A stretch of 64,000 bases of DNA from Sandarakinorhabdus limnophila DSM 17366 (GCF_000420765.1 NZ_ATVO01000009.1:1-64000); one strand, 5' to 3'. Shown: positions 25,440 to 34,109, numbered from the stretch's first letter. Numbers and translations: made by a program. The notes: generated from the sequence alone by a model not told the origin.

Positions 25440-26336
25440 TCATAATTTCGCTACCTCCAATATCGCCTGCACAAAACCCTGCGGGTCGTTTTCCTGGATG
25501 AAATGGCCGCCCTTCAGCGTGCGGTGCGGTTGGCCTGCGGTACCGGGAACGCGGCCGATGAAACGCGTTTCACCGCCGCGGGTCACCGGATCGCCGTCGC
25601 TGAAGCAGCACAGGAAGGGCTTGTGCCACTGGTCGAACACCTGCCACGCGCGCTTCTGGTCCGGGATGGCGACGTTGTTTTCGAACGGCACGAAACTGGG
25701 GAAGATGCGCGCACCGGCCTTGTAGCTGCTATCCGGAAATGGCGCGTCGTAAGCGGCAATCTCGGCCGCGCTGAGCGCGCGTTTGGCCCCGGCGTTGATG
25801 ATCCGGCCGATCGGGAAGACCGGACTCCATTTGGAAAAGGCCCGCCACAGGGCAAAGGCGCGCGGGGGCGGGCCACCTTCAGGCAGGCCGCCATTGGACA
25901 ACACCACGCTGGCAAAACGATCCGGCATTTCTGCGACCAGGCGCAGGCCGATCAATGAGCCCCAATCCTGACAGACCAGCGTCATCCGCGTCAGGTCCAG
26001 CGCCTCGACCCATTGGCGCATCCAGCCGACATGGCGGGCATAGCTGTAGTCGGTCTTCCGGGTCGGCTTGTCTGATTTGCCGAAGCCGATCAGATCGGGG
26101 GCGATCACGCGAAAACCGGCTGCCACCACCGGGCCGATCATGTGCCGATACAGATAACACCAGCTTGGCTCACCATGCATCATCAGCACCACGGGCGCGT
26201 CGCGCGGCCCTTCATCGACATAATGGATGCGCAGGGGCGTGCCATCGCCAGGATCAGCGATCTCCACATAATGCGACGCGAAGGGAAAATCGCTGATCGC
26301 CGCAAAGGCGCTATCGGGCGTGCGTAAGACCTTCAC
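25440..26336 (-). CDS. haloalkane dehalogenase (alpha/beta hydrolase)
   Basis: Hydrolyses carbon-halogen bonds to alcohols and halide. 298 residues, HLD-I (DhlA/DhmA-like) type. The oxyanion/halide motif is HGEPSWCYLYR, the nucleophile elbow QDWGS carries Asp, and the catalytic His is in KGGHFIQENDP. A Trp next to the nucleophile (DWG) and the Trp of EPSW supply halide-binding groups. Sits between the sulfatase-GST-propeller operon and the FGE gene on the opposite strand. Its upstream region holds an inverted repeat shared in part with the TetR promoter region. Confidence 0.9.
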   Translation of the reverse strand: MKVLRTPDSAFAAISDFPFASHYVEIADPGDGTPLRIHYVDEGPRDAPVVLMMHGEPSWCYLYRHMIGPVVAAGFRVIAPDLIGFGKSDKPTRKTDYSYARHVGWMRQWVEALDLTRMTLVCQDWGSLIGLRLVAEMPDRFASVVLSNGGLPEGGPPPRAFALWRAFSKWSPVFPIGRIINAGAKRALSAAEIAAYDAPFPDSSYKAGARIFPSFVPFENNVAIPDQKRAWQVFDQWHKPFLCCFSDGDPVTRGGETRFIGRVPGTAGQPHRTLKGGHFIQENDPQGFVQAILEVAKL

Positions 26337-26363
26337 GATATATCCCCTGCTTTCGTTAATATT

Positions 26364-26378
26364 GGCACTATTGGTGCC
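26364..26378. promoter_or_regulatory. imperfect palindrome upstream of haloalkane dehalogenase
   Basis: GGCACTATTGGTGCC has GGCAC/GTGCC arms. Its reverse complement contains CAATAGTG, and the + strand contains TTGGCACT. Both short words recur between the TetR gene and the following operon (27966-27999). Candidate binding site for that TetR protein; inferred from motif sharing. Confidence 0.4.
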
Positions 26379-26395
26379 GTATTACCGCCGCAAGG

Positions 26396-27310
26396 TCAAG
26401 CCGAAGGCCCGGGTTTCGCCGTATCCACCAGCCGGAACCCGATATGATCGGTGCCCAGCCCGCGCTCCTGGAACTGGCGCGCGGCCGGGCGATAGCGGGC
26501 GCAATAGTTGGCGGCGCACAGATAGGATCCGCCCTTGATGATGTTGACCGGTTCGCCAGCATCGGCGCGCGATCCGCTGGAACTGGTCCATTCCCAGACA
26601 TTGCCGATCATGTCGTACAAGCCAAAGCCATTGGGTTTGAAGCAGCCCACGGGCGCACGCCCGGCAAAGCCATCGGTGCCCAGATTCCTCACCGGGAAAA
26701 TGCCTTGATAATAGTTGGCTTGCGGCTGGCCTTTCGCGTCAACCGGTTCCGGCAGTGCTGCTGCCCCGATGCGAGCGGCATATTCCCATTGCGCCTCGGT
26801 CGGCAGTTGCTTGCCGGCCCAGCGCGCATAGGCCTGCGCATCCTGCCAAGCGATCTGGACCACGGGTTCGCGGTCATGCCCGGTGATGCTTTCTTGCAAT
26901 CCGGATGGGTGCCGCCACTGGGCGCCCGTGACCCACCGCCACCAGTGCGGATCCGCTTGCGATGGAATGTTGAACACGGCTGACCCCGGCACCAGCATCT
27001 CGGGCGGGGTGCCGGGAATTTGGGGTGGTTCGCGCTCGGCCATTGTCCGGTAACCGGTGGCCTGCACAAAGGCGGCGAACTGGGCGTTGGTCACTTCATG
27101 GGCGTCGATCCAGAACCCCTTGACCGTGACCGTGCGCGGCGGGCCTTCTTCCGGATACTGCGGATGATCGCCCATCACGAAGCGGCCGCCGGGCACCCAG
27201 ACCATCCTGTCATCGGGCAGGCCGGCGCAGGCTTTGCCGGGCGGCGCCGGCGCCTCCGTGCAAGCTGACAGCAGCAGCACAAGACTGGCCGTGAACGCCA
27301 GACGTTGCAT
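26396..27310 (-). CDS. formylglycine-generating enzyme family lipoprotein (sulfatase maturase)
   Basis: Oxidises the active-site Cys of type I sulfatases to formylglycine. 304 residues with a lipoprotein signal (LVLLLSACTEA), so the mature enzyme is predicted to be membrane-bound outside the cytoplasm. The FGE-sulfatase domain is complete: WVPGGRFVMG, HEVTNAQFAAF, LPTEAQWEYAAR, GNVWEWT, and GGSYLCAANYCARYR with both copper-binding catalytic Cys that many paralogues lack. It follows the tetR gene with a one-base TGATG overlap. Two Cys-type sulfatases in this cluster are the obvious clients. Confidence 0.92.
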   Translation of the reverse strand: MQRLAFTASLVLLLSACTEAPAPPGKACAGLPDDRMVWVPGGRFVMGDHPQYPEEGPPRTVTVKGFWIDAHEVTNAQFAAFVQATGYRTMAEREPPQIPGTPPEMLVPGSAVFNIPSQADPHWWRWVTGAQWRHPSGLQESITGHDREPVVQIAWQDAQAYARWAGKQLPTEAQWEYAARIGAAALPEPVDAKGQPQANYYQGIFPVRNLGTDGFAGRAPVGCFKPNGFGLYDMIGNVWEWTSSSGSRADAGEPVNIIKGGSYLCAANYCARYRPAARQFQERGLGTDHIGFRLVDTAKPGPSA

Positions 27311-27930
27311 CAGTTGTCCGGCATCGCGGCCAAGGCATTGCCCAGTAAACGCCGAACCACCGCCTTGGCCTCTTCAACGGGCAGTTCCTGATCATGGCGC
27401 AACAGGCGCCAGGTCTGGAAACTCAGGATGACATGCAGACCGCGGGTGCCGGCCAGATCGACCTTTACCGTCGCCGGCAAATGGGCCTCCAGAGTTTCGA
27501 ATTCCAACCGCAGCATGCGGCGATAATCCTGCATCAGATAGGGCGACTGGAAGCGTTTGAGACTGGCCGAAATCCGGTAGGGCAGGATGGTTTCAAACAC
27601 CTTCGATCGCTTGTCGGCGATATCGAAAAGCCTTTCCTTCCAGTCTGCGCCGGCGGGGGCTTGCAGGATGATCGGCATCACCTGTGCCTCGATCACTTCG
27701 CCCATCTCGCGGTACAGCTCATCCATGTCGTCAAAGTGGCGGAAGACCGAACGCAGGCCGACGCCCGCCACCTCCGCAACCCGCGCCGCGCTGGGCGAAA
27801 CATCGCCCTTGCTGACCAGATCGAGCATCGCGGCGACAATCTTGCCCCGGCTGGATCGACTCCGTTCGCGTCGGCCATCGGCCAGCGGCGCTTGCGAACG
27901 TGATGCCATCTTGTGCGATACATTGGCCAT
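27310..27930 (-). CDS. TetR-family transcriptional regulator
   Basis: A 206-residue repressor: helix-turn-helix in VSPSAARVAEVAGVGLRSVF and RHFDDMDELYREMGEV, and an all-helical ligand domain behind it. The start at 27930 (MANVSHKM) is chosen because the 41 codons upstream fall in AT-rich promoter-like DNA. It is translated with the FGE gene and divergent from the 28080-30795 operon; it probably controls both and perhaps the dehalogenase. Ligand unknown, likely the sulfated or desulfated substrate. Confidence 0.88.
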   Translation of the reverse strand: MANVSHKMASRSQAPLADGRRERSRSSRGKIVAAMLDLVSKGDVSPSAARVAEVAGVGLRSVFRHFDDMDELYREMGEVIEAQVMPIILQAPAGADWKERLFDIADKRSKVFETILPYRISASLKRFQSPYLMQDYRRMLRLEFETLEAHLPATVKVDLAGTRGLHVILSFQTWRLLRHDQELPVEEAKAVVRRLLGNALAAMPDN

Positions 27931-27965
27931 GAACCCTGTTTTGCGGCAAACCAGCAATGGTGCAA

Positions 27966-27999
27966 GCAACAATAGTGATTGCAAAAATTTCTTGGCACT
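27966..27999. promoter_or_regulatory. candidate operator region between tetR and the sulfatase-2 operon
   Basis: An AT-rich stretch containing GCAACAATAGTGATTGC (27966-27982, arms GCAA/TTGC) and TTGGCACT (27992-27999). CAATAGTG and TTGGCACT both recur in the palindrome upstream of the dehalogenase gene. Consistent with a shared regulator site; not proven. Confidence 0.4.
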
Positions 28000-28079
28000 T
28001 TTAATGTCAATATCAGGGTTCGATCTGGCGGCAGCCGTGCGACGCGACGCCATGGACGGCCCGGAATGGAGCGGTTGGC

Positions 28080-28715
28080 GTGATGGCTGAGGGGATCATC
28101 TGGGGCACGGCGCTGCTGGCTTATGGCGCTTTCCGGCTCTGGTATGACAATTGGTCTGGCCCGCTGAAACCCGCGGAGATCGATACCTTTCTGGCCCAAA
28201 TGGCCGGCCGTTTCGAAGCAACCGGGAACAGCCCGGATGTCCTGCGCGCTTTCCTTGCGGCCGATGATGGCCGTGAGTTCGTGATGCTCAATCTGGTCAA
28301 GGCGCAATTGGACCCGGTGGAAGATCCGCAGACCGGGCAGATGGTGCAGGGCTTTGAACTGCTGAAACGCTATTCCAAACGCTTCATGCCGGTGCTGTTC
28401 CGCAATGGCGGCCATCCCGGCATCGTCGGGCGCAAAGTGGGCGGCTATGTCGATGCCTGGAACACCGAACCCGATCCCGGCTGGACGGTTTTCGGCCTGA
28501 TGCGATACCGCAGCCGCCGCGACATGATCAAACTGGTGATGGACCCGGCCTTCATGGCAGGCCACCCGGACAAGTTGCTCGGCACGCTGGCGACCTTTTC
28601 CTTCCCGACGCAGCGGGTGCTGTCCTTCTATGTGGGCCCACGGGTCACCGTGGCGCTGGCGCTGGCGCTGATTGCCGCCCTGTCGCACCTGATGATGCTG
28701 ACCATCGCATCATGA
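28080..28715 (+). CDS. unknown protein with terminal membrane helices, DUF1330-like core
   Basis: A 211-residue protein: an N-terminal hydrophobic segment (GIIWGTALLAYGAFRLWY), a soluble middle with REFVMLNLVKAQ resembling the first strand of the DUF1330/dimeric alpha-beta barrel fold, and a C-terminal helix (VTVALALALIAALSHLMML). GTG at 28080 has GGAG eight bases before it; an ATG follows directly. First gene of a three-gene operon ending in a sulfatase, with four-base overlaps throughout. Function unknown. Confidence 0.7.
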   Translation: MMAEGIIWGTALLAYGAFRLWYDNWSGPLKPAEIDTFLAQMAGRFEATGNSPDVLRAFLAADDGREFVMLNLVKAQLDPVEDPQTGQMVQGFELLKRYSKRFMPVLFRNGGHPGIVGRKVGGYVDAWNTEPDPGWTVFGLMRYRSRRDMIKLVMDPAFMAGHPDKLLGTLATFSFPTQRVLSFYVGPRVTVALALALIAALSHLMMLTIAS

Positions 28716-29167
28716 CCGCGCTGCTGCCGCCCAGCACCAACCACCATTATCGCGGCGCGCGCGCTGCGGCCTGGTTCCTGGCGCTGTACGGCGTTGGCTG
28801 GATCGTGCCGGGGATGATCCACAGCTTCCTGCCCGATGGTGGTGCAGGCACGATTGCAGGGCTTGATCTGGGCCACAATACGGCGCTGATCATTGGCCTG
28901 TTCGCTTGGGCCGGCGCCACGCAGATCGCGCACGGAATGGTGACCTTGGCGGTCGCCCTCCATTATCGCACGTTGGTGCCCTTGTTTTTGTTGGTCAGCC
29001 TGCTGGAGCGCAGTTTGCTCAGTTGGTCGGCCTGGGTTGGCCGCGCGCAGCCGGGCGTGCATCATCCACCCGAACATTATGCCAGCCTGATCCTGGTCCC
29101 CGTTATCCTTCTATTCCTGCTGCTCGCCCTGCGCCCTGCCGCGATTCAACCCGGAGGTCCACGATGA
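28712..29167 (+). CDS. small four-helix membrane protein of unknown function
   Basis: A 151-residue integral membrane protein with about four helices (AAAWFLALYGVGWIVPGMIH, ALIIGLFAWAGATQIAHG, LVPLFLLVSLLERSLLSW, LILVPVILLFLLLAL). The conserved-looking polar residues include His in MIHSFLP and AHGMV. It overlaps both neighbours by four bases, so it is co-translated with the sulfatase and may anchor or feed it. No family recognised. Confidence 0.7.
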   Translation: MTALLPPSTNHHYRGARAAAWFLALYGVGWIVPGMIHSFLPDGGAGTIAGLDLGHNTALIIGLFAWAGATQIAHGMVTLAVALHYRTLVPLFLLVSLLERSLLSWSAWVGRAQPGVHHPPEHYASLILVPVILLFLLLALRPAAIQPGGPR

Positions 29168-30795
29168 CACGCACGATGAAGTGGCTGGGCGCCTTGGCCC
29201 TGCTGGTTGGCGCGGGCTATTTGGGTTTTCAGCGGTATAAGATCTACCTTCCCGGCATCATCGGCGAATGGCGGGAACCAATTGCAGAGAATCGCCCGAT
29301 CAGTTGGGCGCAGGGTCCTGCGGTGGCCCCTTCTGGCGAGCGTCCGCCCAATGTCATCCTGATTGTCGCCGACGATCTTGGGATGAATGACATCTCGCTC
29401 TACGGCGGCGGCGTTGCTGGTGGCGCTGTGCCGACCCCCAACATCGATGTGATTGCCAAGCAAGGGGTTAGCTTTGCCAACGGCTATGCCGCCAATGCGA
29501 CCTGTTCGCCATCGCGCGCAGCCTTGATGACGGGGCGTTATCCGACGCGTTTCGGTTTTGAATTTACCGCCGTTCCAGCCGCCCTTGCTTCAAACCTGGC
29601 TCACAGCGGTGGCAAATCACCCTACCCAGCGATCTATCATGAAGAGCTGAACCACGATCTGCCTGCCTATGCCGACATGGGTGTGCCGCATGACCAGATC
29701 ATGTTGCCAGAAATCCTGAAAGCCAGAGGTTATCACACGATCCACATCGGCAAGTGGCATCTGGGCGAGGCCGAACCATTGCGGCCGACGTCGCAGGGAT
29801 TTGACGAAAGCCTTGGCATGCGTTCGGGCGCAGATCTTTTCATGGCCGAACACGATCCTCAGGTCGTCAACGCGAAGCTGCCATGGGATCCAATCGACCG
29901 CTTTTTATGGGCGAACCTGCCCCATGCCGTTTACTGGGGAAACAGTCAGCGCTTTCGCCCAAAGGGCCATCTGACGGACTATTTCACCGACAATGCGCTG
30001 GCCGCGATCGAGGCCAACAAGAACCGACCCTTCTTCCTGTATCTCGCCTACAATGCGCCGCACACTCCGCTGCAGGCGCTCAAGAGTGACTATGATGCGC
30101 TACCGCAGATCAAGGACCATACCCAGCGCGTTTATGGCGCGATGATGCGCCAGCTCGACCGGCGGATCGGCGATGTGATGCAAAAGCTGAAGGACACGGG
30201 GCTCGACGAGAATACTCTTGTGATCTTCACAAGCGACAATGGCGGCGCCTGGTATACCGGCATCAAGGATCACAACACGCCCTATCGCGGTTACAAAGGA
30301 ACTTTCTTCGAAGGCGGCATTCATGTGCCGATGATGATGCGCTGGCCGGGCAGGATCGCGCCGGGCACGGTCCGAAGCGATGTTGCCCAGCACCTTGATA
30401 TGTTTGCCACGATTGCCGCGGCAACCGGTGCGAACGTGCCAGGAGATCGCAAGATGGACAGCTTCAACCTGCTCGCTGCCGGACCGAAGCGCGAAATCAC
30501 CTTCTGGCGCTCTGGCGACTACCGCGTGGTGCGTGCGGGCGACTGGAAATTGCAAGTTTCGAAGCGCCCTGACCAAGCCTGGTTGTTCAACTTGGCGAGT
30601 GATCCTGCCGAGCGCGTCAACCTGGCCGCGCGCGAACCGCAGCGTGTTGCCCAGTTGCGCAAGATGATCGAAGATCAGAATGCGCAAATGCCCAAGCCGC
30701 TCTGGCCCGGCCTGCTCGAAGGCGCGATCCGCATCGACGTCCCACTCAATGCGGCGTGGAGGAAGGATCAGGAATACATCTATTGGACCAATTGA
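29164..30795 (+). CDS. type I sulfatase, N-terminally membrane-tethered
   Basis: A 543-residue sulfatase. An N-terminal helix (WLGALALLVGAGYLGFQ) without an obvious cleavage site anchors it to the membrane, leaving the catalytic domain in the periplasm. Motifs: NVILIVADDLGMNDIS for the metal site, ATCSPSRAALMTGRYPTR with the Cys destined to become formylglycine, IHIGKWHLGE, and FTSDNGGAW. It differs from the first sulfatase, which is anchored at its C-terminus, and the two are not close duplicates. Last gene of the 28080-30795 operon. Substrate unknown. Confidence 0.93.
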   Translation: MTRTMKWLGALALLVGAGYLGFQRYKIYLPGIIGEWREPIAENRPISWAQGPAVAPSGERPPNVILIVADDLGMNDISLYGGGVAGGAVPTPNIDVIAKQGVSFANGYAANATCSPSRAALMTGRYPTRFGFEFTAVPAALASNLAHSGGKSPYPAIYHEELNHDLPAYADMGVPHDQIMLPEILKARGYHTIHIGKWHLGEAEPLRPTSQGFDESLGMRSGADLFMAEHDPQVVNAKLPWDPIDRFLWANLPHAVYWGNSQRFRPKGHLTDYFTDNALAAIEANKNRPFFLYLAYNAPHTPLQALKSDYDALPQIKDHTQRVYGAMMRQLDRRIGDVMQKLKDTGLDENTLVIFTSDNGGAWYTGIKDHNTPYRGYKGTFFEGGIHVPMMMRWPGRIAPGTVRSDVAQHLDMFATIAAATGANVPGDRKMDSFNLLAAGPKREITFWRSGDYRVVRAGDWKLQVSKRPDQAWLFNLASDPAERVNLAAREPQRVAQLRKMIEDQNAQMPKPLWPGLLEGAIRIDVPLNAAWRKDQEYIYWTN

Positions 30796-31492
30796 CCGCG
30801 CAGCGATGTTTCGGTCATGTCCGTCGCTTGTACAGCGGCCTTCTCTTCTTTCCGTTGAACAGCGCGTATGGTCTGCACAATGGCTCCGGCTGTCAAGGCT
30901 GATCCAAAATTCACAGAACCTGACCCGTCATGCCTTTTGATTGTTGAAGTCGTTTCAATGCCTTGATGCCGGCAACAACAGTGGCGCATTTCTGAAATAT
31001 TTCGATTCACCTGTCCGAATATCTGCTGGCCATAATCATCTTCTAAAATCGAACTTTTGGCACCGTCCGAAATTCTAGCTATTCAAGCTTCAGCCAACTG
31101 ATGTCCGCTTTTGAGTGGCCGAAGAAAGGTCTCCGATGTCCGAGATGAAGGCGCGAAGCTGCCGTTTACTTGCTGATCGGGAAACGGCTTGCAGCGCCGG
31201 GTTGACCATGAACAGCCGTGAGGGCCTGCCACCCGGCGGCTTACCGGGATGAGCGGCGGCGCTACTGTTCGAACCGGCGCTGCGCCCGCTGTTCGACGAT
31301 CCCCACAGGGCCAGATTGCTGCGGTGCGCTGGGCTTCCAATTTGGCCAATCGTGCGTGCAGATTCATCAGTTCACAATCTCTGGCAGAGAGCCTTATTCA
31401 ATAGATAGTTAATCACTCAGCAGCAGTTTTCCCGTTGCGCGGCCCCTAATCCTGCCGGCATCCCTGCCTCCACAAAAGGGAGCCTACCGCCA
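30796..31492. other. 697-base stretch without a convincing gene
   Basis: Base composition is lower in G+C than the flanks in its first 300 bases. A 94-codon minus-strand frame at 31083-31367 begins MNLHARLAKLEAQ, which looks like the start of a small phage-type protein, but the rest is Arg/Pro-rich and not protein-like. TGTCCG occurs at about 31013, 31101, 31123 and 31135-31143 without forming a clear structure. The last 65 bases hold the leader of the next gene. Probably decayed DNA. Confidence 0.5.
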
Positions 31493-32979
31493 ATGAAACC
31501 CATCTTCGCGCATTCCGCGACCCTTTTGGCTTGCCTGCTGCTTGCCGGATGCGGCGGCAGCGGTACCGCATCACCCGACACGGCCACCGCTTCGCCGCCC
31601 GCCACAATAGTGGCGCCGCCGGTTTTGCCCTTTGTTGAACTCAGCTTTGCCTACGAGGCGCACAGGATTGGCACCAAAGACATTGTGCCGCCTTACACCT
31701 ATGCCGGCGTCAACTATCCCGGCGGCGTGGCCGACATCTTCCCGCAGGGCGGCATCGCGGTCGACTTCGAGCGTGACCGCTTCCCCGAAGTCGTGGTCCC
31801 GCTCAACAAGGCTTATGCCACGCCGGCCTATGCGGCATTGCCCTATGTGGTGTTGTCCAACACCAGTGGTCGGCTCCGCCACGATGGCGCGCTCAACGCG
31901 CAATTGCCGTCAGTGTTCGGCGCGCGGCGCGCGGCAACGCTCACTGTGGCCGGCAATCCGGCGGCGTTCTTCGTCGCCCACAATGTGTCGGGCATCTACA
32001 ACGACCCCCGAGCGCACGGCACCGCGGTGCTGTTGGCGCAACGTTCGGGCTCGGTCGGCCAGGTAATGGGCGCGTTCCCCCGTCTGAACACCCGCGATGG
32101 CGTGCCGGAGGACGCGGTCGATGCCCATTCGATGGCGGTAGGCGACGTCAACGGAGACGGGCTTGAGGATATCCTGATCGGCAACTGGAACGCCTTTGGC
32201 GGCGGATACCCGCCGCTGTTCCTGCTGCAACAGGCCGATGGCCGTTTCAGCGCCCGCGTCGATCCGTTCCTGGCCCGCCTGCTGTCGGTGCCGGTGACCA
32301 ACCCGCAATCGGCCGGCAACGAAGGCTTCAACCTGCTGCTTGATCTCCACCTGGCCGACCTGAACGGGGACAAGTTCGCCGATCTGATCGCCGGCTTTGG
32401 GCATGGTTCGACGCCCAGCCTGCTGTTCATCAACAAGAACGGCCAGTTCAATTTCGATGAGCGCCAGGCGCTGCCGGCATCAACCTATGGCATCGATACC
32501 AACCTGCACCTCGAAACCCGAGCGCCGATTTCGACAACGACGGTGATCTCGATCTCTTGATCCAGCACACGCGCTATGTGCCTTATTACGGCGGTAATTA
32601 TCTGCAGCTGCTGCGCAACGACAATGGCAGCTTCACCGACATCACGGCAACGGCGCTTTCTCAGGTCGAAAGCGAGATCAAGGGCGAACGTCTGTCATGG
32701 TCGCCGAATGTGTTCGTGCGCGATCTCGATGGCGATCGGCTCGTCGATATCGTCTATGGCATCAACAATGGCCGGCTGCTGGTGTTTTTCAACCAGGGCG
32801 GAGGCCGCTTCACCCGCCTGACCACCACACTGCCGCGCGGCGAGAATGGCGTGCTGCTCACGGTCGCCGATTTCGACGCCGACGGAAAACAGGATCTGCT
32901 CTATTACCAGTACGGCGGCTCCGAGACGGAGAAGCTGTATTTCATCAACGTCTACCGGCTGGATTTCAAAAAGCCGTAA
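31493..32979 (+). pseudogene. VCBS/FG-GAP repeat lipoprotein, interrupted by a frameshift
   Basis: A surface lipoprotein: signal with lipobox LLAGCGGSG, then repeated calcium-binding FG-GAP blades with DVNGDGLED, DLNGDKFAD, DFDNDGDLD, DLDGDRLVD and DFDADGKQD. The first frame (355 residues) ends at 32560, while the rest of the domain continues in another frame to 32979. The switch falls in 32512-32527, where a single missing base would join NLHLET to ADFDNDGDLD. Either a true inactivation, a recoding site or a sequence error. The ribosome site AGGGAG and leader resemble those of the next gene. Confidence 0.8.
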
Positions 32980-33049
32980 TTCCAACATTCCCATTGCGCC
33001 TGCCCCGTCGGCGATGGCATCCCCGTCACACCAACAGGGAGCCACCGCC

Positions 33050-34105
33050 ATGAAGCCCGCCGTTGCCGCGATCGCGGCCCTTATCGCCACCGCTGCCACT
33101 GCCGCGCCGGCGGTTACCGAAGCCGATTTTGTCGCGAAGGATTTCCGCTTTTCCGACGGCAAGACCCTGCCCGCGCTGAAGCAGCATTACCGCACCATCG
33201 GCACGCCGGTTCGCAACGCCAAGGGCGAGATCATCAATGCCGTGATGGTGGGCCACGGCACCGGCGGCACTGGCGCGCAATTCCTTGTGCCGCAGTTCGC
33301 CCGCCTGCTCGAACCGGGCGGCACGCTGGATGCGGCCAAATATTTCATTATCCTGCCTGATGCCATCGGCCACGGTGGATCGTCCAAGCCGAGCGACGGC
33401 CTGAAAATGGCGTTCCCCGCCTATGATTATGGCGACATGGTGCGCGCGCAGGGACAGTTGCTCGATCATCTGGGCGTGAAGCAATTGCGGCTGCTGATGG
33501 GCACATCGATGGGCTGCATGATGGGTTTCCAGTTCGGCACCGATCTGCCTGGCCGCGCCGCCGCCATCATGCCGCTGGCCTGCAACGTGATCGAACTGGC
33601 GGGGCGCAACCGTATGTGGCGGGCGATGGCGATCCAGGCGATCAAGGCCGATCCCGATTGGCAGGGCGGCAATTTCACCAGGCCGCCCTTGAATGGCATG
33701 CGCGTGGGCGTGGCGTTGCAGGCGATGGCCAGTTCCGCCCCGGTGCGGATGCAGGCCGATACGCCCGATCACGCCAGTTCCGATGCACTGGCCGAACGCG
33801 CGATGGCTGCGGGACTTGCCAGCAGTGCCGACGCCAATGATCGCATTTATCAGCTGGAAGCCAGCCGCAACTACAACCCCGCGCCGCACCTCGCGCGCAT
33901 CACCGTGCCCGTCACCTGGGTGAACAGCGCCGATGATTTCATCAATCCACCCGGCGTGGGTGAGCCTGAACGCCATGTGCGGGCGATGCCGCAGGCGCGT
34001 TACGTGCTGATCCCCGAAAGCACGGAAACCCGCGGCCACAGCACCCACACGTGGAGCATCTTCTGGGAAGGCGAGTTGAAGGGGCTGCTGGCGCGCAGCC
34101 AGTGA
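33050..34105 (+). CDS. exported alpha/beta hydrolase of the homoserine acetyltransferase (MetX-like) family
   Basis: A 351-residue protein with a signal peptide (MKPAVAAIAALIATAATAAP). The nucleophile elbow is LLMGTSMGCMMGFQFG, the oxyanion region is VMVGHGTGGTGAQF, and the Asp and His of the triad are in NSADDFINPPG and ETRGHSTHTW. Cytosolic MetX enzymes are not exported, so this is a hydrolase/esterase relative rather than a methionine enzyme. It has the same short leader as the upstream VCBS lipoprotein gene. Convergent with the amidohydrolase gene, four bases apart. Confidence 0.85.
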   Translation: MKPAVAAIAALIATAATAAPAVTEADFVAKDFRFSDGKTLPALKQHYRTIGTPVRNAKGEIINAVMVGHGTGGTGAQFLVPQFARLLEPGGTLDAAKYFIILPDAIGHGGSSKPSDGLKMAFPAYDYGDMVRAQGQLLDHLGVKQLRLLMGTSMGCMMGFQFGTDLPGRAAAIMPLACNVIELAGRNRMWRAMAIQAIKADPDWQGGNFTRPPLNGMRVGVALQAMASSAPVRMQADTPDHASSDALAERAMAAGLASSADANDRIYQLEASRNYNPAPHLARITVPVTWVNSADDFINPPGVGEPERHVRAMPQARYVLIPESTETRGHSTHTWSIFWEGELKGLLARSQ

Positions 34106-34109
34106 GGCG

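Noticed and set aside
31083-31367. 94-codon minus frame starting MNLHARLAKLEAQ
   Set aside because: Only the first dozen residues look protein-like; the rest is Arg/Pro-rich with scattered Cys and has no ribosome site.
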